The notes under the pieces were generated by a model, which saw nothing but the letters and a program-made list of their open reading frames with translations, searched no databases and was not told where the DNA came from. This document shows, piece by piece, positions 11,961-22,609 of a stretch of 64,000 nt of DNA; the first letter of the stretch is position 1; every line of letters begins with the position of its first letter. The DNA is from Endomychus coccineus (Eukaryota; Arthropoda; Insecta; Coleoptera; Endomychidae), in NCBI GenBank assembly GCA_958510875.1, contig OY294068.1:71650633-71714632 (forward strand). Direction: 5' to 3'. A program made the translations under genes and the position numbers.

Positions 11961-12775
11961 CAAGCAACTATCCAAAATGTGAAAGAATTTACAGGTCAAT
12001 TTACGACTCATACGTCACACTATAGTATGAGCAAAAAAGCTAATAGAATGTATTTATCTCCAGACTTGAGTATCTCAAAATTATACTCTATTCTGACAGT
12101 AATCAGTTGAAAAAGTTTCAAAATTCGTATTTTCGGAAATATTCAACGAAGATTTTAATCTTCACTTCAGGTTTCCAGCTACAGATACTTGTGAAAAATA
12201 TGACTGTCTGAACATAAGAATCAAGGATGCATTGAGAACTTCAAAACAGGAAAAGTTTCAGACAGAAAAGGAGTTGCACTTGAGAAAGGCTGAGGCGGCC
12301 CGAGCAGGAATGAAGGAAGATGCTTTGAAAAATATGGCTACTACGACATGTATCGCGACGGTATGAAAACCTTGCCCACGCCAACCTTTTCCACTGGATA
12401 GCTTACTACAAAAGCTAATTGTGGACTTACTGCCCCGAGATCAATAATTTAGCAACAAAGAGAACACACATATATCTATGGTATGAAGGCAGGGCTTCAC
12501 GAGGACTACAAGAAATTAGCTCCTGTATAATGCATTATGTTAAAAACTTTGTTCTAACAAATAGCTTGATTTTGTACATCAATCACTGCGGTGGACAGAA
12601 TCGCAACAAAATGTCAACGATTTGTACCTAAATGGTCTGATTAGTCCTACAGAAATCTACCATAAGTTTCTTGTTTCTGGACACTCGTATCTCCCTTGTG
12701 ACCTGAATTTTGGGAACATTGAACGGTACTTTAAAGACATTATTTCTGTGGCATAAGACTAGATGAAGTTTATTA
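11960..12775 (+). pseudogene. Transposase-like protein, N-terminal and central part (split gene)
   Basis: Frames in order read VKEFTGQFTTHTSHYSM then NRMYLSPDLSISKLY, NEDFNLHFRFPATDTCEKYD, FQTEKELHLRKAEAARAGM, LILYINHCGGQNRN and HSYLPCDLNFGNIER. These are the successive landmarks of a widespread insect family of transposon-encoded proteins. In that family the S-D-x-C-x-G-Q-N-R-N motif and the G-H-S-x-x-P-x-D-x-x-F-G motif supply acidic residues of an RNase H-like nuclease. Here the expected Asp before Cys-Gly-Gly-Gln is replaced (INHC). Several frameshifts and stops occur. The protein continues at 25578 after a 12.8-kb insertion. Confidence 0.75.
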
Positions 12776-13147
12776 GTCAAGGCAATAAGCCGGGAAAAAG
12801 GCTATAATGAAATAAATATAGTAAGCTAGAATTTCAAATTTTTTTTTGCATTTTGTTCCTAATACCCCATAAATCATTCATGACTATCAAGACCGCGGGG
12901 GTCAACCTTTCTACCCCACAAAACGGGGTTTCAACTCCTCAGAGTAGCATTCTGATAAAAACAATCCAAAAGTTTAGAAAATTAATGAATTAAGAGCTGA
13001 AAATGACTTCTAGTATGATTTTGGGTTGCTGATCACGATTCCGCTGTTCGTTTTCTCGAAACTCCCTCCAGATGGGAAATTTGGGATTTTCCTGGGGCTT
13101 GGGTATAATATAGGGAAGATTATAATTCTGTAATAAAAGTACATTGA
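12776..13147. repeat. Left inverted arm of the 12.8-kb insertion
   Basis: After the GTCAAGGC terminus this arm contains AGTAAGCTAGAATTTC, then GACCGCGGGGGTC, then GCTGATCACGATTCCGCTG. All are present in reverse complement in the right arm near 25535, 25460 and 25190-25325. It carries one copy of the internal block that is present three times in the right arm. Confidence 0.8.
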
Positions 13148-13197
13148 AGCTGATGCAGCATTTATTCGATTCAACATAAATAACATTTTATACGTGA

Positions 13198-13202
13198 TAA
13201 TG

Positions 13203-13275
<73 letters not shown>
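13198..13275. repeat. (TAA)n and (TA)n microsatellite
   Basis: An AATAAT run (13201-13236) passes directly into an AT dinucleotide run to 13274. It abuts a Penelope-like terminal unit. The ORFs across it are translation artefacts of the repeat. Confidence 0.95.
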
Positions 13276-13277
<2 letters not shown>

Positions 13278-13369
13278 TCTTCTTAGGTTCTCGCGGACGT
13301 AATGTGTAGAACTGGATTCTCGGGTATTGATCCGCGTTGTGTGGTTTCGGTCCTCAAAAGGACCAATTT

Positions 13370-13409
13370 CACGACGTTTCGGCAAAGTCGCATTTGCCAT
13401 CTTCAGGTG
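13370..13409 (-). ncRNA. Hammerhead ribozyme motif (Penelope type)
   Basis: Minus strand: CTGAAGA core, stem II GGCAAA / TTTGCC around a 6-nt loop, then GAAAC and GTC at the expected cleavage position, with CAC/GTG closing stem I. Stem III is minimal (ACGT), so activity may need a dimer, as proposed for short-stem hammerheads of such elements. Confidence 0.65.
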
Positions 13410-13470
13410 ATTCGACCGTAGAGTCTGGAAAATCTAGGCGAACTAGATTTTCCAGACTCTACGGTCGAAT

Positions 13471-13510
13471 CACCTGAAGATGGCAAATGCGACTTTGCCG
13501 AAACGTCGTG
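13471..13510 (+). ncRNA. Hammerhead ribozyme motif (Penelope type)
   Basis: Plus-strand copy identical in core to the minus-strand motif 60 bp upstream: CTGAAGA, GGCAAA/TTTGCC stem II, GAAAC, GTC, and CAC/GTG of stem I. The two lie head to head. Confidence 0.65.
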
Positions 13511-13571
13511 AAATTGGTCCTTTTGAGGACCGAAACCACACAACGCGGATCAATACCCGAGAATCCAGTTC

Positions 13572-13573
<2 letters not shown>

Positions 13574-13666
<93 letters not shown>
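13574..13666. repeat. (TA)n microsatellite
   Basis: A long uninterrupted AT dinucleotide run between two Penelope-like terminal units. Both flanking units end at it with the same CTACATA / TATATG junctions. Confidence 0.95.
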
Positions 13667-13669
<3 letters not shown>

Positions 13670-13761
13670 TCTTCTTAGGTTCTCGCGGACGTAATGTGTA
13701 GAACTGGATTCTCGGGTATTGATCCGCGTTGTGTGGTTTCGGTCCTCAAAAGGACCAATTT

Positions 13762-13801
13762 CACGACGTTTCGGCAAAGTCGCATTTGCCATCTTCAGGT
13801 G
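13762..13801 (-). ncRNA. Hammerhead ribozyme motif (Penelope type)
   Basis: Minus-strand third copy with the full CTGAAGA, stem II, GAAAC and GTC signature. A fourth unit at 13835-13870 keeps the GAAACGTC end but lacks the CTGAAGA half. Confidence 0.65.
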
Positions 13802-13959
13802 ATTCGACCGTAGAGTCTGGAAAATCTAGGCGAACTGCGACTTCGCCGAAACGTCGTGAAATTGGTCCTTTTGAGGACCGAAACCACACAACGCGGATCA
13901 ATACCCGAGAATCCAGTTCTACATATATATATATATATATATTTACATCCCGCTATCTC

Positions 13960-15345
13960 CAGGGCGTCCTTTCACTATTCCTACTCTGAGCGTCCACTGC
14001 GTATTTCTCATGCAATCCCTACTATAACGTATGAATATATTCCATCTTTGAACAGTAGAGGTCGTAATAAGTTCATAGCCTTCATATTATGGGAAACAAT
14101 TTTTAAAATTTGCATTCTACTGATTTCAGAGCGTCCGTTCATAAAGCCGCTCCTGAGCGTCCAAAATATACAGTAAAGCTTTCAAATTTCGGGTACTCAG
14201 CGTCCCCGCAGTATAGTTTGCTTTCATACACCACATTTCTGAGCGTCCAGCGATGTTGCCAGTTCAGGATAAAACTGTTTTGTTGGTCCTCTATAACAGT
14301 CCCAAAATTTACATTGCGTATCATATTCTTTCTTGAATAACTGATGAACATTTCAGTTATATTTGGAGTTCAAAATTGAAAATATCCAATATGTAATGTA
14401 TTTTTTATAAGAAAATGTATAGATAATTTAATTACTTAACTTGAAATTGCGTATTTTTCTAACCAAACGAAATTTTCTGTGGGAAATGAGGTGATCATAC
14501 ATACATTTTTAATAAAATTTGAAGGCAATAAGAATGAAAAATTCCTTAACTAAAAAACGCACTTTATTCAATATAATCAAACTTAAAAAACAAACGATAC
14601 CTCCTCTTATTCTATATAGACAGAAAAATATATAACTAAATAATAATCTTTCTATAATCCAACGGCAGTAATTGTCCACATAAGTAAAAAATTGTCCACA
14701 TAGGTAAAAGATATTAACTTCTTAACAACCTCGTTTGAGCTATAAAATCTTTTTTGAAATTGATTTGAAGAGCAGTTTTGAAAATGCGTAAGATCATCTT
14801 TTAGCGTTAAAAGAAATCTTGAATATACATTTATAAAACGATTGCAAACATTTTTTAGCTTGAAAGAATATACTGAATACATTTATTCAATCTACAGGTA
14901 ATGACAAATTTAAACAAGTGAAATAATAACTTTTTCTTGTTATATACAGAAGTTGGGTCAAGGAATATGAAAATGAATAAATCACTTTTTTCTATTGAGC
15001 TCAACAACCAGACTGTGGTTACTCACAACATTCAAAGCATCTGTCTACGATGAATGAATGACTGAATGACTGCAACTGGTAGTATAACGTAAAATGTAGA
15101 AAATACCGAAGAATTTTCGAGAACCGGCGTTTTGGGACGCCCACAAATCGACGGCCTGAAAGTACTATATACAAACACCTTTCCCATCTCCTACTCTGAG
15201 CGTTCACCACATGTTTCTATCGCTAAAGCTGAATAATATTCACAATCTATCGATTTCAAAGCATCCAAAACATATTTCTAAATGTCTAAATATCTGAAAG
15301 TACGCGTATAGTGGCTTTCATTCTGCAGATTTCTGAGCGCCCAGC
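13960..15345. repeat. GAGCGTCC-motif-rich region, left block
   Basis: GAGCGTCC or a one-base variant occurs at 13962, 13988, 14129, 14155, 14199, 14241, 15198 and 15334, mostly preceded by CT. The intervening DNA is unique. A stretch near 15135-15180 (GACGCCCACAAATCGACGG...) recurs in the same orientation near 24290. Clustered short motifs like this are typical of transposase-binding subterminal repeats, but I see no transposase to go with them. Confidence 0.6.
14343..15000. other. AT-rich, no gene recognised
   Basis: No coding or repeat structure is evident between the GAGCGTCC clusters. There are poly-A/T-rich stretches only. Confidence 0.4.
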
Positions 15346-15750
15346 AATATTATTTAAGGTAGCTGAATTCATAGGAAAGATTTTACGAGTCAAAAGTAAT
15401 GAAAATTGAAAAAATACCTCACGATATTCTGTTTTTAATTCATGAAGACTTTCATAATCGGCGATTAAAAGTCCGAAACAGAATTCTACAGTAGAGTTGA
15501 TTAGAGAAGCACGTTTCACATAAGATATGTTGTGATTAACTGACCTCATGTTGTAGAATTGGAATATCTGGTTGGTTGAGAATTTTCTCAACCTTGTTGT
15601 TATGGACTATCGTCAATAAGCAATATGAATAAGAAATAATCACCCTTCAAAAATTCAATTGTGGAAGCTGTTACTTTGTGATAGTTTATCATTTTAAGGA
15701 AATGATAAATGAAACTACTTTGTTATACTATCACTGATATTTAATATAGT

Positions 15751-15790
15751 CGTTACTATAGTTTCAACACTAAACGTGTATCTTCAGACG
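15751..15790 (-). ncRNA. Hammerhead ribozyme motif
   Basis: Minus strand: CGT-CTGAAGA, stem II ACAC/GTGT, GAAACTATAGTA with an ACU/AGU stem III and a GUA cleavage triplet, then ACG to close stem I with CGT. All core elements are present. Confidence 0.7.
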
Positions 15791-16640
15791 GAACGAAGGT
15801 ATGAATTTAACAAGTATTATATCTACTATATATAGGTTAAAGAAGGAATACAAACAAATTTTATGGCTATAGGAAATAGTTCTAGGAAAAACCAGAGAGG
15901 GGTAAAGTAATCAGGTGATTCCGTGAGAACCTTAGTGGAGAGGGTATATTTACTAACGGACTTTAAATACGAAAATCAGGTTATTAATACATTGAAAAGA
16001 TTACTGTAATATAAATCTAGTTGATCGCTAAGGATCTTATTATCATACATCTTCATTGCTTTGAAAATTCCCATTGACTGTAATATAATTAGTTTTGAAA
16101 TTTGATCCTGACTATGTAACATTTGGACATTACTCAAAATAGGAAAGATATGGCCTGTTTCTTAAATATGATTTGCAAATGAAGAATCGGTCTTATTGAT
16201 TTTAAAGGAACGAAAATGTTCTTTATATCTAACTGCTATGTTACGGCAAGATAACCTATGTATGATGTAAAACCTATCACACTCTGAACAAGTTAGTTTA
16301 TAAACTCCGGGACTTTTAAATTTGTCAGTTTTATATTTCGCATTGAACATTACTGTAATATAAATCTAGTTGATCGCTTAGGATCTTATTATCATACATC
16401 TTCATTGCTTTGAAAATTGCTAATCATTTTTCACAAACTGGTCATAATTTCCCGTATTTAGATAGCTTAAGCATTTTACATAACCAAACCAGTTTTAAAT
16501 TGAATATATTAGAATCAATAGAGATTTATAAAGGTGTCAAAAACTCTAATAAAAATATCCTCAATGATCAGTTAGACCTATATCAAAGTGATCTTTTCAT
16601 GTGTCTTTCAAACCGCTCTTAAAATAATTCTTAGAATATT
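15751..16640 (+). mobile_element. Penelope-like element fragments, rearranged
   Basis: 15751-15870 is an inverted copy of the 5' end at 18225-18343 and includes the start of a reverse transcriptase-like frame (KKEYKQI). A ~65-bp segment beginning TTACTGTAATATAAATC occurs twice directly (about 16003 and 16349). Between these, minus-strand 16162-16350 encodes a GIY-YIG-like piece (SPGVYKLTCSECDRFYI). Plus-strand 16410-16622 encodes the protein's C-terminus (SLSILHNQTSFKLNILESIEIYKGVKN). This is a mosaic of two or more copies in opposite orientations. Confidence 0.7.
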
Positions 16641-17050
16641 AAATTATAATCACACTAATTCACAAATTGTTACCTTGTTTACCATATAATACTGTACTGG
16701 CTTTCAAACCGCTCTTTACGTAATTCTTAGAATATTAAATTTTAATCACACCAATTCACAAATTGTTGCTATGTTTACTATGTAATACTGTACTTTCCTA
16801 GGATCTACCTGTTTTTGGAATTTCCGTTGATCCCTTAATCTCAACCCTACTTTACTCTACTCTATTCATACTTGAACTGTTTCATTGATTTCTTCATAAT
16901 TTTCTAATTGTTTAATAATGGCACTTCGGTGTTGTCTATAGTTACGTTTTCACGTTATTATTAATAAAAGTGGTATAAAAACAAAATAGTTATTCTTTCA
17001 TATAATCAAAATGATAAATTACCATAAAGTAACTGCTTCCACCATCGATT
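16641..17050. other. Penelope-like 3' non-coding tails
   Basis: Two related segments (CTTTCAAACCGCTCTT near 16606 and 16699) repeat each other as the 3' untranslated part of the adjacent Penelope-like fragments. No gene. Confidence 0.45.
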
Positions 17051-17059
17051 TTTTTTTTA

Positions 17060-18260
17060 AATTCCCATTGACTAATATATTTAGTTTTGCAATTTTATCC
17101 TGACTATGTAAAATTTGGACATTATTCGAAATAGGAAAGGTGCCTGTTTCTAAAATATGATTTGCAAATGAAGAATCGGTCTTATTATTTTAAAAGGAAC
17201 GAAAATGTTCTTTATATCTAACTGCTATGTTACTGCAAGATCTACCTATGTAAAAACTATTACACTCTGAACAAGTTAGTTTATAAACTCCGGGCCTTTT
17301 AAATTTGTCAGTTTTATCTTTCGCATTGAACAGAATATGACATAATTTGCTTGGGGGCTTAAAGCTGATGGTCAGGTTATGATGGGATAACATGTTTGCA
17401 ATTTTTTCGCTTGTAGGACCAAAATAAGTTAAAGAAACTTATTTTAATGAGTTATCTTTGTCTTTCATAAAGGGATAAGTGCTATTGTAAATTAATTTTT
17501 GTATTTCTCTATCCATTAATTTAGAAATTACTTGAGGAACGAAACCGTTATTTGTAGCAATAACTTTAATTGTATCTAATTCTTTACTAAGATTTTCTTG
17601 AGATAAGGGAAGAGAAAAGGCTCTATGTATCATTGAATGAAAAGCAGCTAGTTTATGACTATAGGGGCTATGTAAAGAGGTACAAATTACTGTATCTGTG
17701 AAAACAGGTTTTCTGTAAATGTCGAATGAGATGCTATTATTATGATGTAATAATGTTAAGTCTAAGAAATTTATTTTGTGATCCTTTTCTGTCTCTAATG
17801 TGAATTTTATGTTGGGATAAATATTATTGATTAATGATAAGAAAGCATCTAACTGTCTAGATGTACCTTCAAATAGGGCTAAAATATTGTCTAGGTATCT
17901 GTACCAAAATTGAATATGTTTTTTGTTATGGCAGAACTCATTATATTATCTTCTTTGTGAGAAATAAAAATATCTGCGAGAAGTGGACTTAATGGAGAAC
18001 CGATAGCTAATCCGTTATTTTGAGTATAACATTTGTTATTAAACTGACAGTACTTTTGACTGAGGCATATATCGAATGCCTGTTCTATTTCTGATTTTAT
18101 CGAAGGATTAATATGTGACTTTTCAAAGATATTTGTGACTAAATTCCGACATTCAATGGGAGGGATATTTGAAAACATATTAGAAACATCAAAGGATACC
18201 AAAATACCGTAGTTAGCTATAATTTTTGGTTTAATTTGTTTGTATTCCTTCTTCAACCTA
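17060..18260 (-). pseudogene. Penelope-like element: reverse transcriptase and GIY-YIG endonuclease
   Basis: From 18256 downward the frames give ILVSFDVSNMFSNIP (reverse transcriptase block A with its catalytic Asp) and NNGLAIGSPLSPLLADIFI (block B). The Y-x-D-D block C follows in a shifted and damaged frame near 17900. The connection region reads SMIHRAFSLPLSQENL, then FVPQVISKLMDREIQ. The endonuclease reads RPGVYKLTCSECNSFYIGRS with Tyr and Arg-x-x-x-H-x-x-x motifs (NIAVRYKEHFRSF). RT followed by GIY-YIG is the defining order of Penelope-like retroelements. Frameshifts near 17890 and 17430 inactivate it. Confidence 0.85.
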
Positions 18261-18302
18261 TATATAGTAGATATAGTACTTGTAAATTCATACCTTCGTT
18301 TT

Positions 18303-18343
18303 CGTCTGAAGATGACACGTTTAGTGTTGAAACTATAGTAACG
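18303..18343 (+). ncRNA. Hammerhead ribozyme motif
   Basis: CGT-CTGAAGA, stem II GACAC/GTGTT, GAAACTATAGTA with ACU/AGU stem III and GUA triplet, then ACG. It lies just upstream of the minus-strand reverse transcriptase and is antisense to it, matching the inverted copy at 15751-15790. Confidence 0.7.
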
Positions 18344-18379
18344 ACTATGATAAATATCAGTGATAGTATAACAAAATAG

Positions 18380-19059
18380 TTATATTTATTATTTCGTTAA
18401 AATAATCACCCTTATTCACTATAATTATTTCTTATTTATAGTGCTATCCACAGTAACTCTTTTATAGTTTATTAGTAAACAAGCAATATTAAGGTCTACA
18501 ACAGAGGATTTTCCCGCAATGACATGGTTTTCAACTATGATTGAAAATATTCTTTTCTAACAAGCTGGGAACATGGAATGGTATCTTCGCTTTGTTGGTC
18601 TCACTTTCCAGTTCCACAAGATAGATGACTTTCACCCATAGATGACAACATAGTCTTCACAAAATCATCAAAGTCTGATGCAGACACAATAGCATTTGAA
18701 AATATTCAATCTCCAGATTGAAAATCGGAAATAGTTTTAATTTTTTATATCCAGAAATAGACGCTCAAGATGAGTCGATAACTTTATGTTCGAATTGGAT
18801 AGAAAATTCAATATTGCTTTGCAAAGATATTTTCTGACTAATCGGCTGTGTTTAATTCAGCAAAACTAATAATATTCCTGGAAATGATTGAAAAGATTGT
18901 TCTCATTACCAGCTGTTGAATGCGCTGATATTGTTTTTACAGACATATAGATATGTCGAAGATCACCTCTTGCTAGAACGGAAACATAATCAGTAATTAT
19001 TTCATACTTGTAGGGTTCACTATTATTATCTGTATGATGGGAAGATGACGATAAGTGTC
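18380..19059. other. Non-coding; part of a diverged direct duplication
   Basis: Segment about 18940-19050 (TAGATATG...ATCACCTC...AATCAGTAAT) recurs in direct orientation at about 22920-23045. No coding content is seen. Confidence 0.5.
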
Positions 19060-20834
19060 TCCTAATAAATGTGTTTGGGCCTCTAGAGGGCCCAATTTTG
19101 GCCTATGGACAAAGTCTTAGAGCAAACAGAGAAATACATCGGCTATTCAGATTTGAAACAACGTACGGAAATTCGTTCACTATTCCAAGTTATAACGCAT
19201 TTCATCATAAAAAACGCGGAATTTCATTCAGCGACTATAAACGAGGGTCGGTACAATGGATTCCGCGCGAGAAACTATACTTTTTTAAATGTTTTAAAAT
19301 GCACCTGAATGCTTATGATTGTTTTGTGTGAATGTGAGTGTATGTAAACGTGTGGTGTATATGTGACCGTGACATGATGTCATTATAAAGTGTTACATAT
19401 CAGAATGATCATCATCTGATATACTGATTTCTGACTCGGGGAAATTAGAACATTCTTCACCTTCACGATGCTTACATATGAGCTACAAGGTAATCCTAAA
19501 TTTTTCATAAACATTTACCCGTACAATTTTATTCACAATCGCGAGGGATTATTTTGAACAATCCATCGGGACGTGCATCTTTATTGTTTGTATTGGAGTA
19601 AGTTCGTTCAGACTATTCCTCCAACCCCATTTCTTCGGATCAATGGTTTGATTACCGAACACGCTAACAATATGTTGCTTTGCAGCATTATCGTATGTTC
19701 ATATGGTTACCTTGTTGAAATCTTATGTAGAGTATGGAAGATCGGGAATTGTAATTTGCTGATAAATGCGTTAAACAGAGAGCTCCCAATTTTTCATGCC
19801 AGCGAACGATTACATTATGCCAAGGCATCAAAAGGTAACCATATGAAAATACGATGATGCTGCAAAGCAACATATTTTTAGGATTATTACCAAGTTCAGG
19901 TTTGGATCGGTAATAAAACCATTGATCCAACGGAATGGGGTTGGAGAAATAGTCCGAATGGACTTACAAACAGTAAAAATGTACATCCCAATGAGTTGAT
20001 CAGAATAATGTCTTGTGGTTGTATGAAAAAATGTACTGGTAAATGTTCGTGCTCAAAAATAGGACCACCTTGTAGCTCATTATGTAAGCATTGTGAAGGT
20101 AAAGAATGTTCTAATTGCCCCGAGCCAGAAATCAGTATATTTGATGATGATGATTTTGATAAGTATATGGATGAAAATAAACACGATGATGAAGATGATG
20201 ACGATAACAATGATGTTATCAATGACAATTGCGACGATCAAATTTTATCAAACTTAGATGATGAAGCGGATCACGATGATCCATATATCAATAATGATCA
20301 TATTACATCATTAGCAATATATGCTGACAGTGATAACGAAAACTTAGGTTATTTGTGAATAATTAGACATATAGATAATTTTCCAATGAATATGAAATGT
20401 AAAAGAAAAAAAAATATAAATGTGAAAAAAAAACGAATTATTTATTAATCTTAGTTTTTTTTTGTTTAAATATTGAAATTTGTTATGTAACACCCTATAA
20501 TGACATCATGTCACGGTCACATATACACGTTCACACGTCTACATACACTCACACACTCACACAAAATGATTATAAGTATTCAGGTGCATTTTAAAACATT
20601 TAAAAAGTATTATTTCGCGGGAGGAATCTATTGTACCGGCCCTCGCTTATTGCCGCTAAATGAAATTCCGTGCTAGTTTTTATGATGAAATTCGTTATAA
20701 CTTGAAATTGTGAACGAATTCCCGTACGCTGTTTCATACCTAAATAGCCGATGTATTTCTCTGTAGTTTGCTCCAAGACTTTGTTGATAGACTCAAAATT
20801 GGGCCCTTTAGAGGTCCAAACACATTTATTAGGA
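19060..20834. mobile_element. 1.8-kb DNA element with ~330-bp inverted repeats
   Basis: The ends are TCCTAATAAATGTGTTTGG at 19060 and its reverse complement ending at 20834. The arms cover about 19060-19400 and 20505-20834 and match closely (shared TGGACAAAGTC..., GTGTGTGAATG..., ATGACATCATG...). It carries a Cys-rich gene remnant (19870-20358). An internal ~125-bp inverted duplication (19600-19725 vs 19835-19965) has disturbed the coding part. No target duplication was identified. Confidence 0.75.
19870..20358 (+). pseudogene. Cys-rich C-terminal part of a transposon protein
   Basis: The frame reads QVQVWIGNKTIDPTEWGW, then MSCGCMKKCTGKCSCSKIGPPCSSLCKHCEGKECSNCPE, followed by an Asp-rich tail and a stop at 20356-20358. 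The C-x-C-x3-C-x3-C-x-C ... C-x3-C-x2-C-x4-C-x2-C arrangement with a following acidic tail is a C-terminus I know from insect repeat proteins that contain a W-G-W block before the cysteines. Only this end is present. The upstream part is replaced by an inverted duplication, so no complete protein is made. The cysteines probably bind zinc. Confidence 0.6.
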
Positions 20835-20919
20835 TAGCTTCATTTCTATTCGACTCAAATCGATATGCTTGGATTCAAATAGTCGCTATGAAAATCTCTT
20901 AAAGAACGTAGAATTTGAA

Positions 20920-21581
20920 TTCCGTGAAAAATGTCTAACCCCAAAAGATTTGAATTTTTAAGCTATCTAAAATTTTCAAAATGGCGCCAAAGTTATGTCT
21001 TTAAACCAAAATGATTGAATTTCGGACATTGAGTGCAGAATAATAGAATATTTCGAATCAATTTGGTTTTAGATCGAGAACTTAAGTATTCCGTCTGGAA
21101 TTCGTAAAATAAAAATTTTTTTTTTGGCCCAAAAAAATGAGGTAGGTCAAAATACCAGAAACCGAAAGAGGAGAAATAAAAATACTATGTTTCCACCGAA
21201 ACAGAATATGAAATAAACAAAAACTCTTTGACATATACTCCATTTTTCAATGTGCTAAAAAACAGAGTAAATGGACCCTACCTTGGGCCCACGCCCTCTA
21301 ATCGATTTCGGACCTGAGCCAAAAATCGCTTATTAATTTTTCCGAAAACTTTTGTTGAAACATTTTTCCATACAACTCAAAGCTTTGTCTCAAAATACAA
21401 AAAATTGAGAAAAGGCCATTTTTGCTTCCAAAATATGGCCATAGCTTTTTGATCACAGGGTTAATGCAAATTTAAACTACCCCATCGTTCTCAGCGTGTC
21501 AAAATACATAGAATAGACCGCAATTAGACCTCGGGGAAATTAGGACAAGAATCGTCGATTTTCCTCCTTAAATGCCTGGAC
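20920..21581. mobile_element. MITE-like copy ending in GCCTGGAC
   Basis: Homologous in the same orientation to 49570-50115, with shared TTTTCAAAATGGCGCCAA, GGTCAA and CGTCGATTTTCCTCCTTAAATGCCTGGACTA. The right end is the same GCCTGGAC-TA terminus as at 25577, 50113 and 60553. The matching left terminus (GTCCAGGC) was not found, so the copy is truncated or one-ended. Confidence 0.6.
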
Positions 21582-21919
21582 TATTGACGGAACGCGCCAT
21601 TCCTTTATCCGGTACCGCACCTGCTGGTGTGATCGGCAGTGAACGTGTTGTCATAATATTTCTCTCTACAATCGGCAATCGGCCAGATGATTAGCGCTCC
21701 AAATGACGCGCGAAACAGAGCGAAAAGTGTCGAGTATTTCGACAATCCCTACTACTCAATATCTCAAAAACGGTCGTACCTCTTTGAACGTTTAAGCCAG
21801 GTAGTTTCGACAATCATTCCATAATTTGTGTTAAGATTTCTGATAAGCAATGGAAGAGTTCACACTTTAACACTACAAATAAGAAACAATCGCTCTTATC
21901 CACTAACAATACTGTTCTG

Positions 21920-21957
21920 TTTATTCTGATGATGGCTACTTGGTAGCTGAAAGGTCC
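21920..21957 (+). ncRNA. Hammerhead ribozyme-like motif
   Basis: CTGATGA core, stem II GGCTAC/GTAGCT with a TTG loop, GAAA, then GGTC. The same design appears at 45108 and 46426 flanking a Penelope-like element. Stem I could not be verified by eye. Confidence 0.5.
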
Positions 21958-22239
21958 TAAGTACTTGACAGTATTTCAATTCTATAAGTATGATGATAGT
22001 TCCTTATTCATAGGGTCCAAATTTTGAGTGGATTGCATTTATCATTTGGCCGCTACACGAGAACATACTTCATGCCATATAACTCGATTCAAGATTAAAT
22101 GGCAAAAATTAACAAATATAACATGTGTTGGCAATGTCCGTCTTTCTAGTCGATTCCTCATGGATGATCTTTCTCAAATAAGCCTTCCTCATTCCAAATT
22201 ATCTCGTATTGCTCTATTACTATTTGTTCAAGATTTCTC

Positions 22240-22600
22240 TCATTTTCAATTTGCACCTAGTACATTTAAATAACTCCATGGAACAGAATCTGAGGATTGT
22301 TAGTCAGGTAAACGAGGAGGCCACGCAACTGTACGGCATTATCCTCTTTTGAGTGTTGATCTAACTAAAATGAGGAGGTGCTCCATCATGCATAAACCAA
22401 CTTACTGATCTATTTGCGTATGGTACATTAACTATTAGATCTGTAAGGTCTTTCTCCAATAAATTGAAATATGTTTCACCATTCAAGTGAGGAGGAATTA
22501 TAAAAGGTCCATTCCCACCATTTTCAAATAGATTTTCCATGAAAATGTTTTTTTTGAAAAAAAATGTAAGAATACTTTTTTGAAGCAAAATTTTCCCAAG
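22240..22600 (-). pseudogene. Mariner-like transposase fragment
   Basis: The minus-strand frame gives GPFIIPPHLNGETYFNLLEKDL, then SVSWFMHDGAPPHF, the block ending in the second catalytic Asp of mariner relatives. Beyond it the frame breaks and only weak matches continue. It is an isolated internal fragment without recognised ends. Confidence 0.75.
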
Positions 22601-22609
22601 AACCTATAA

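Larger units (their letters stand above)
13275..13945. mobile_element. Penelope-like terminal units in alternating orientation
   Basis: Four copies of one ~150-bp unit occur as minus (13275-13440), plus (13441-13575), minus (13667-13830) and a truncated plus (13831-13925). Each runs from a segment with GGAAAATCTAG, through a hammerhead-like core, to CCAGTTCTACATA, and then joins a TA run. The first two units meet head to head, forming a long palindrome centred near 13440. Hammerhead cores in terminal repeats are a known hallmark of Penelope-like retroelements. No reverse transcriptase belongs to these units. Confidence 0.7.

Noticed and set aside
13188..13792. Small proteins beginning [19 protein letters not shown], repeated
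   Set aside because: They are translations of a hammerhead-bearing Penelope-like terminal unit. The same frame recurs only because the DNA unit recurs.
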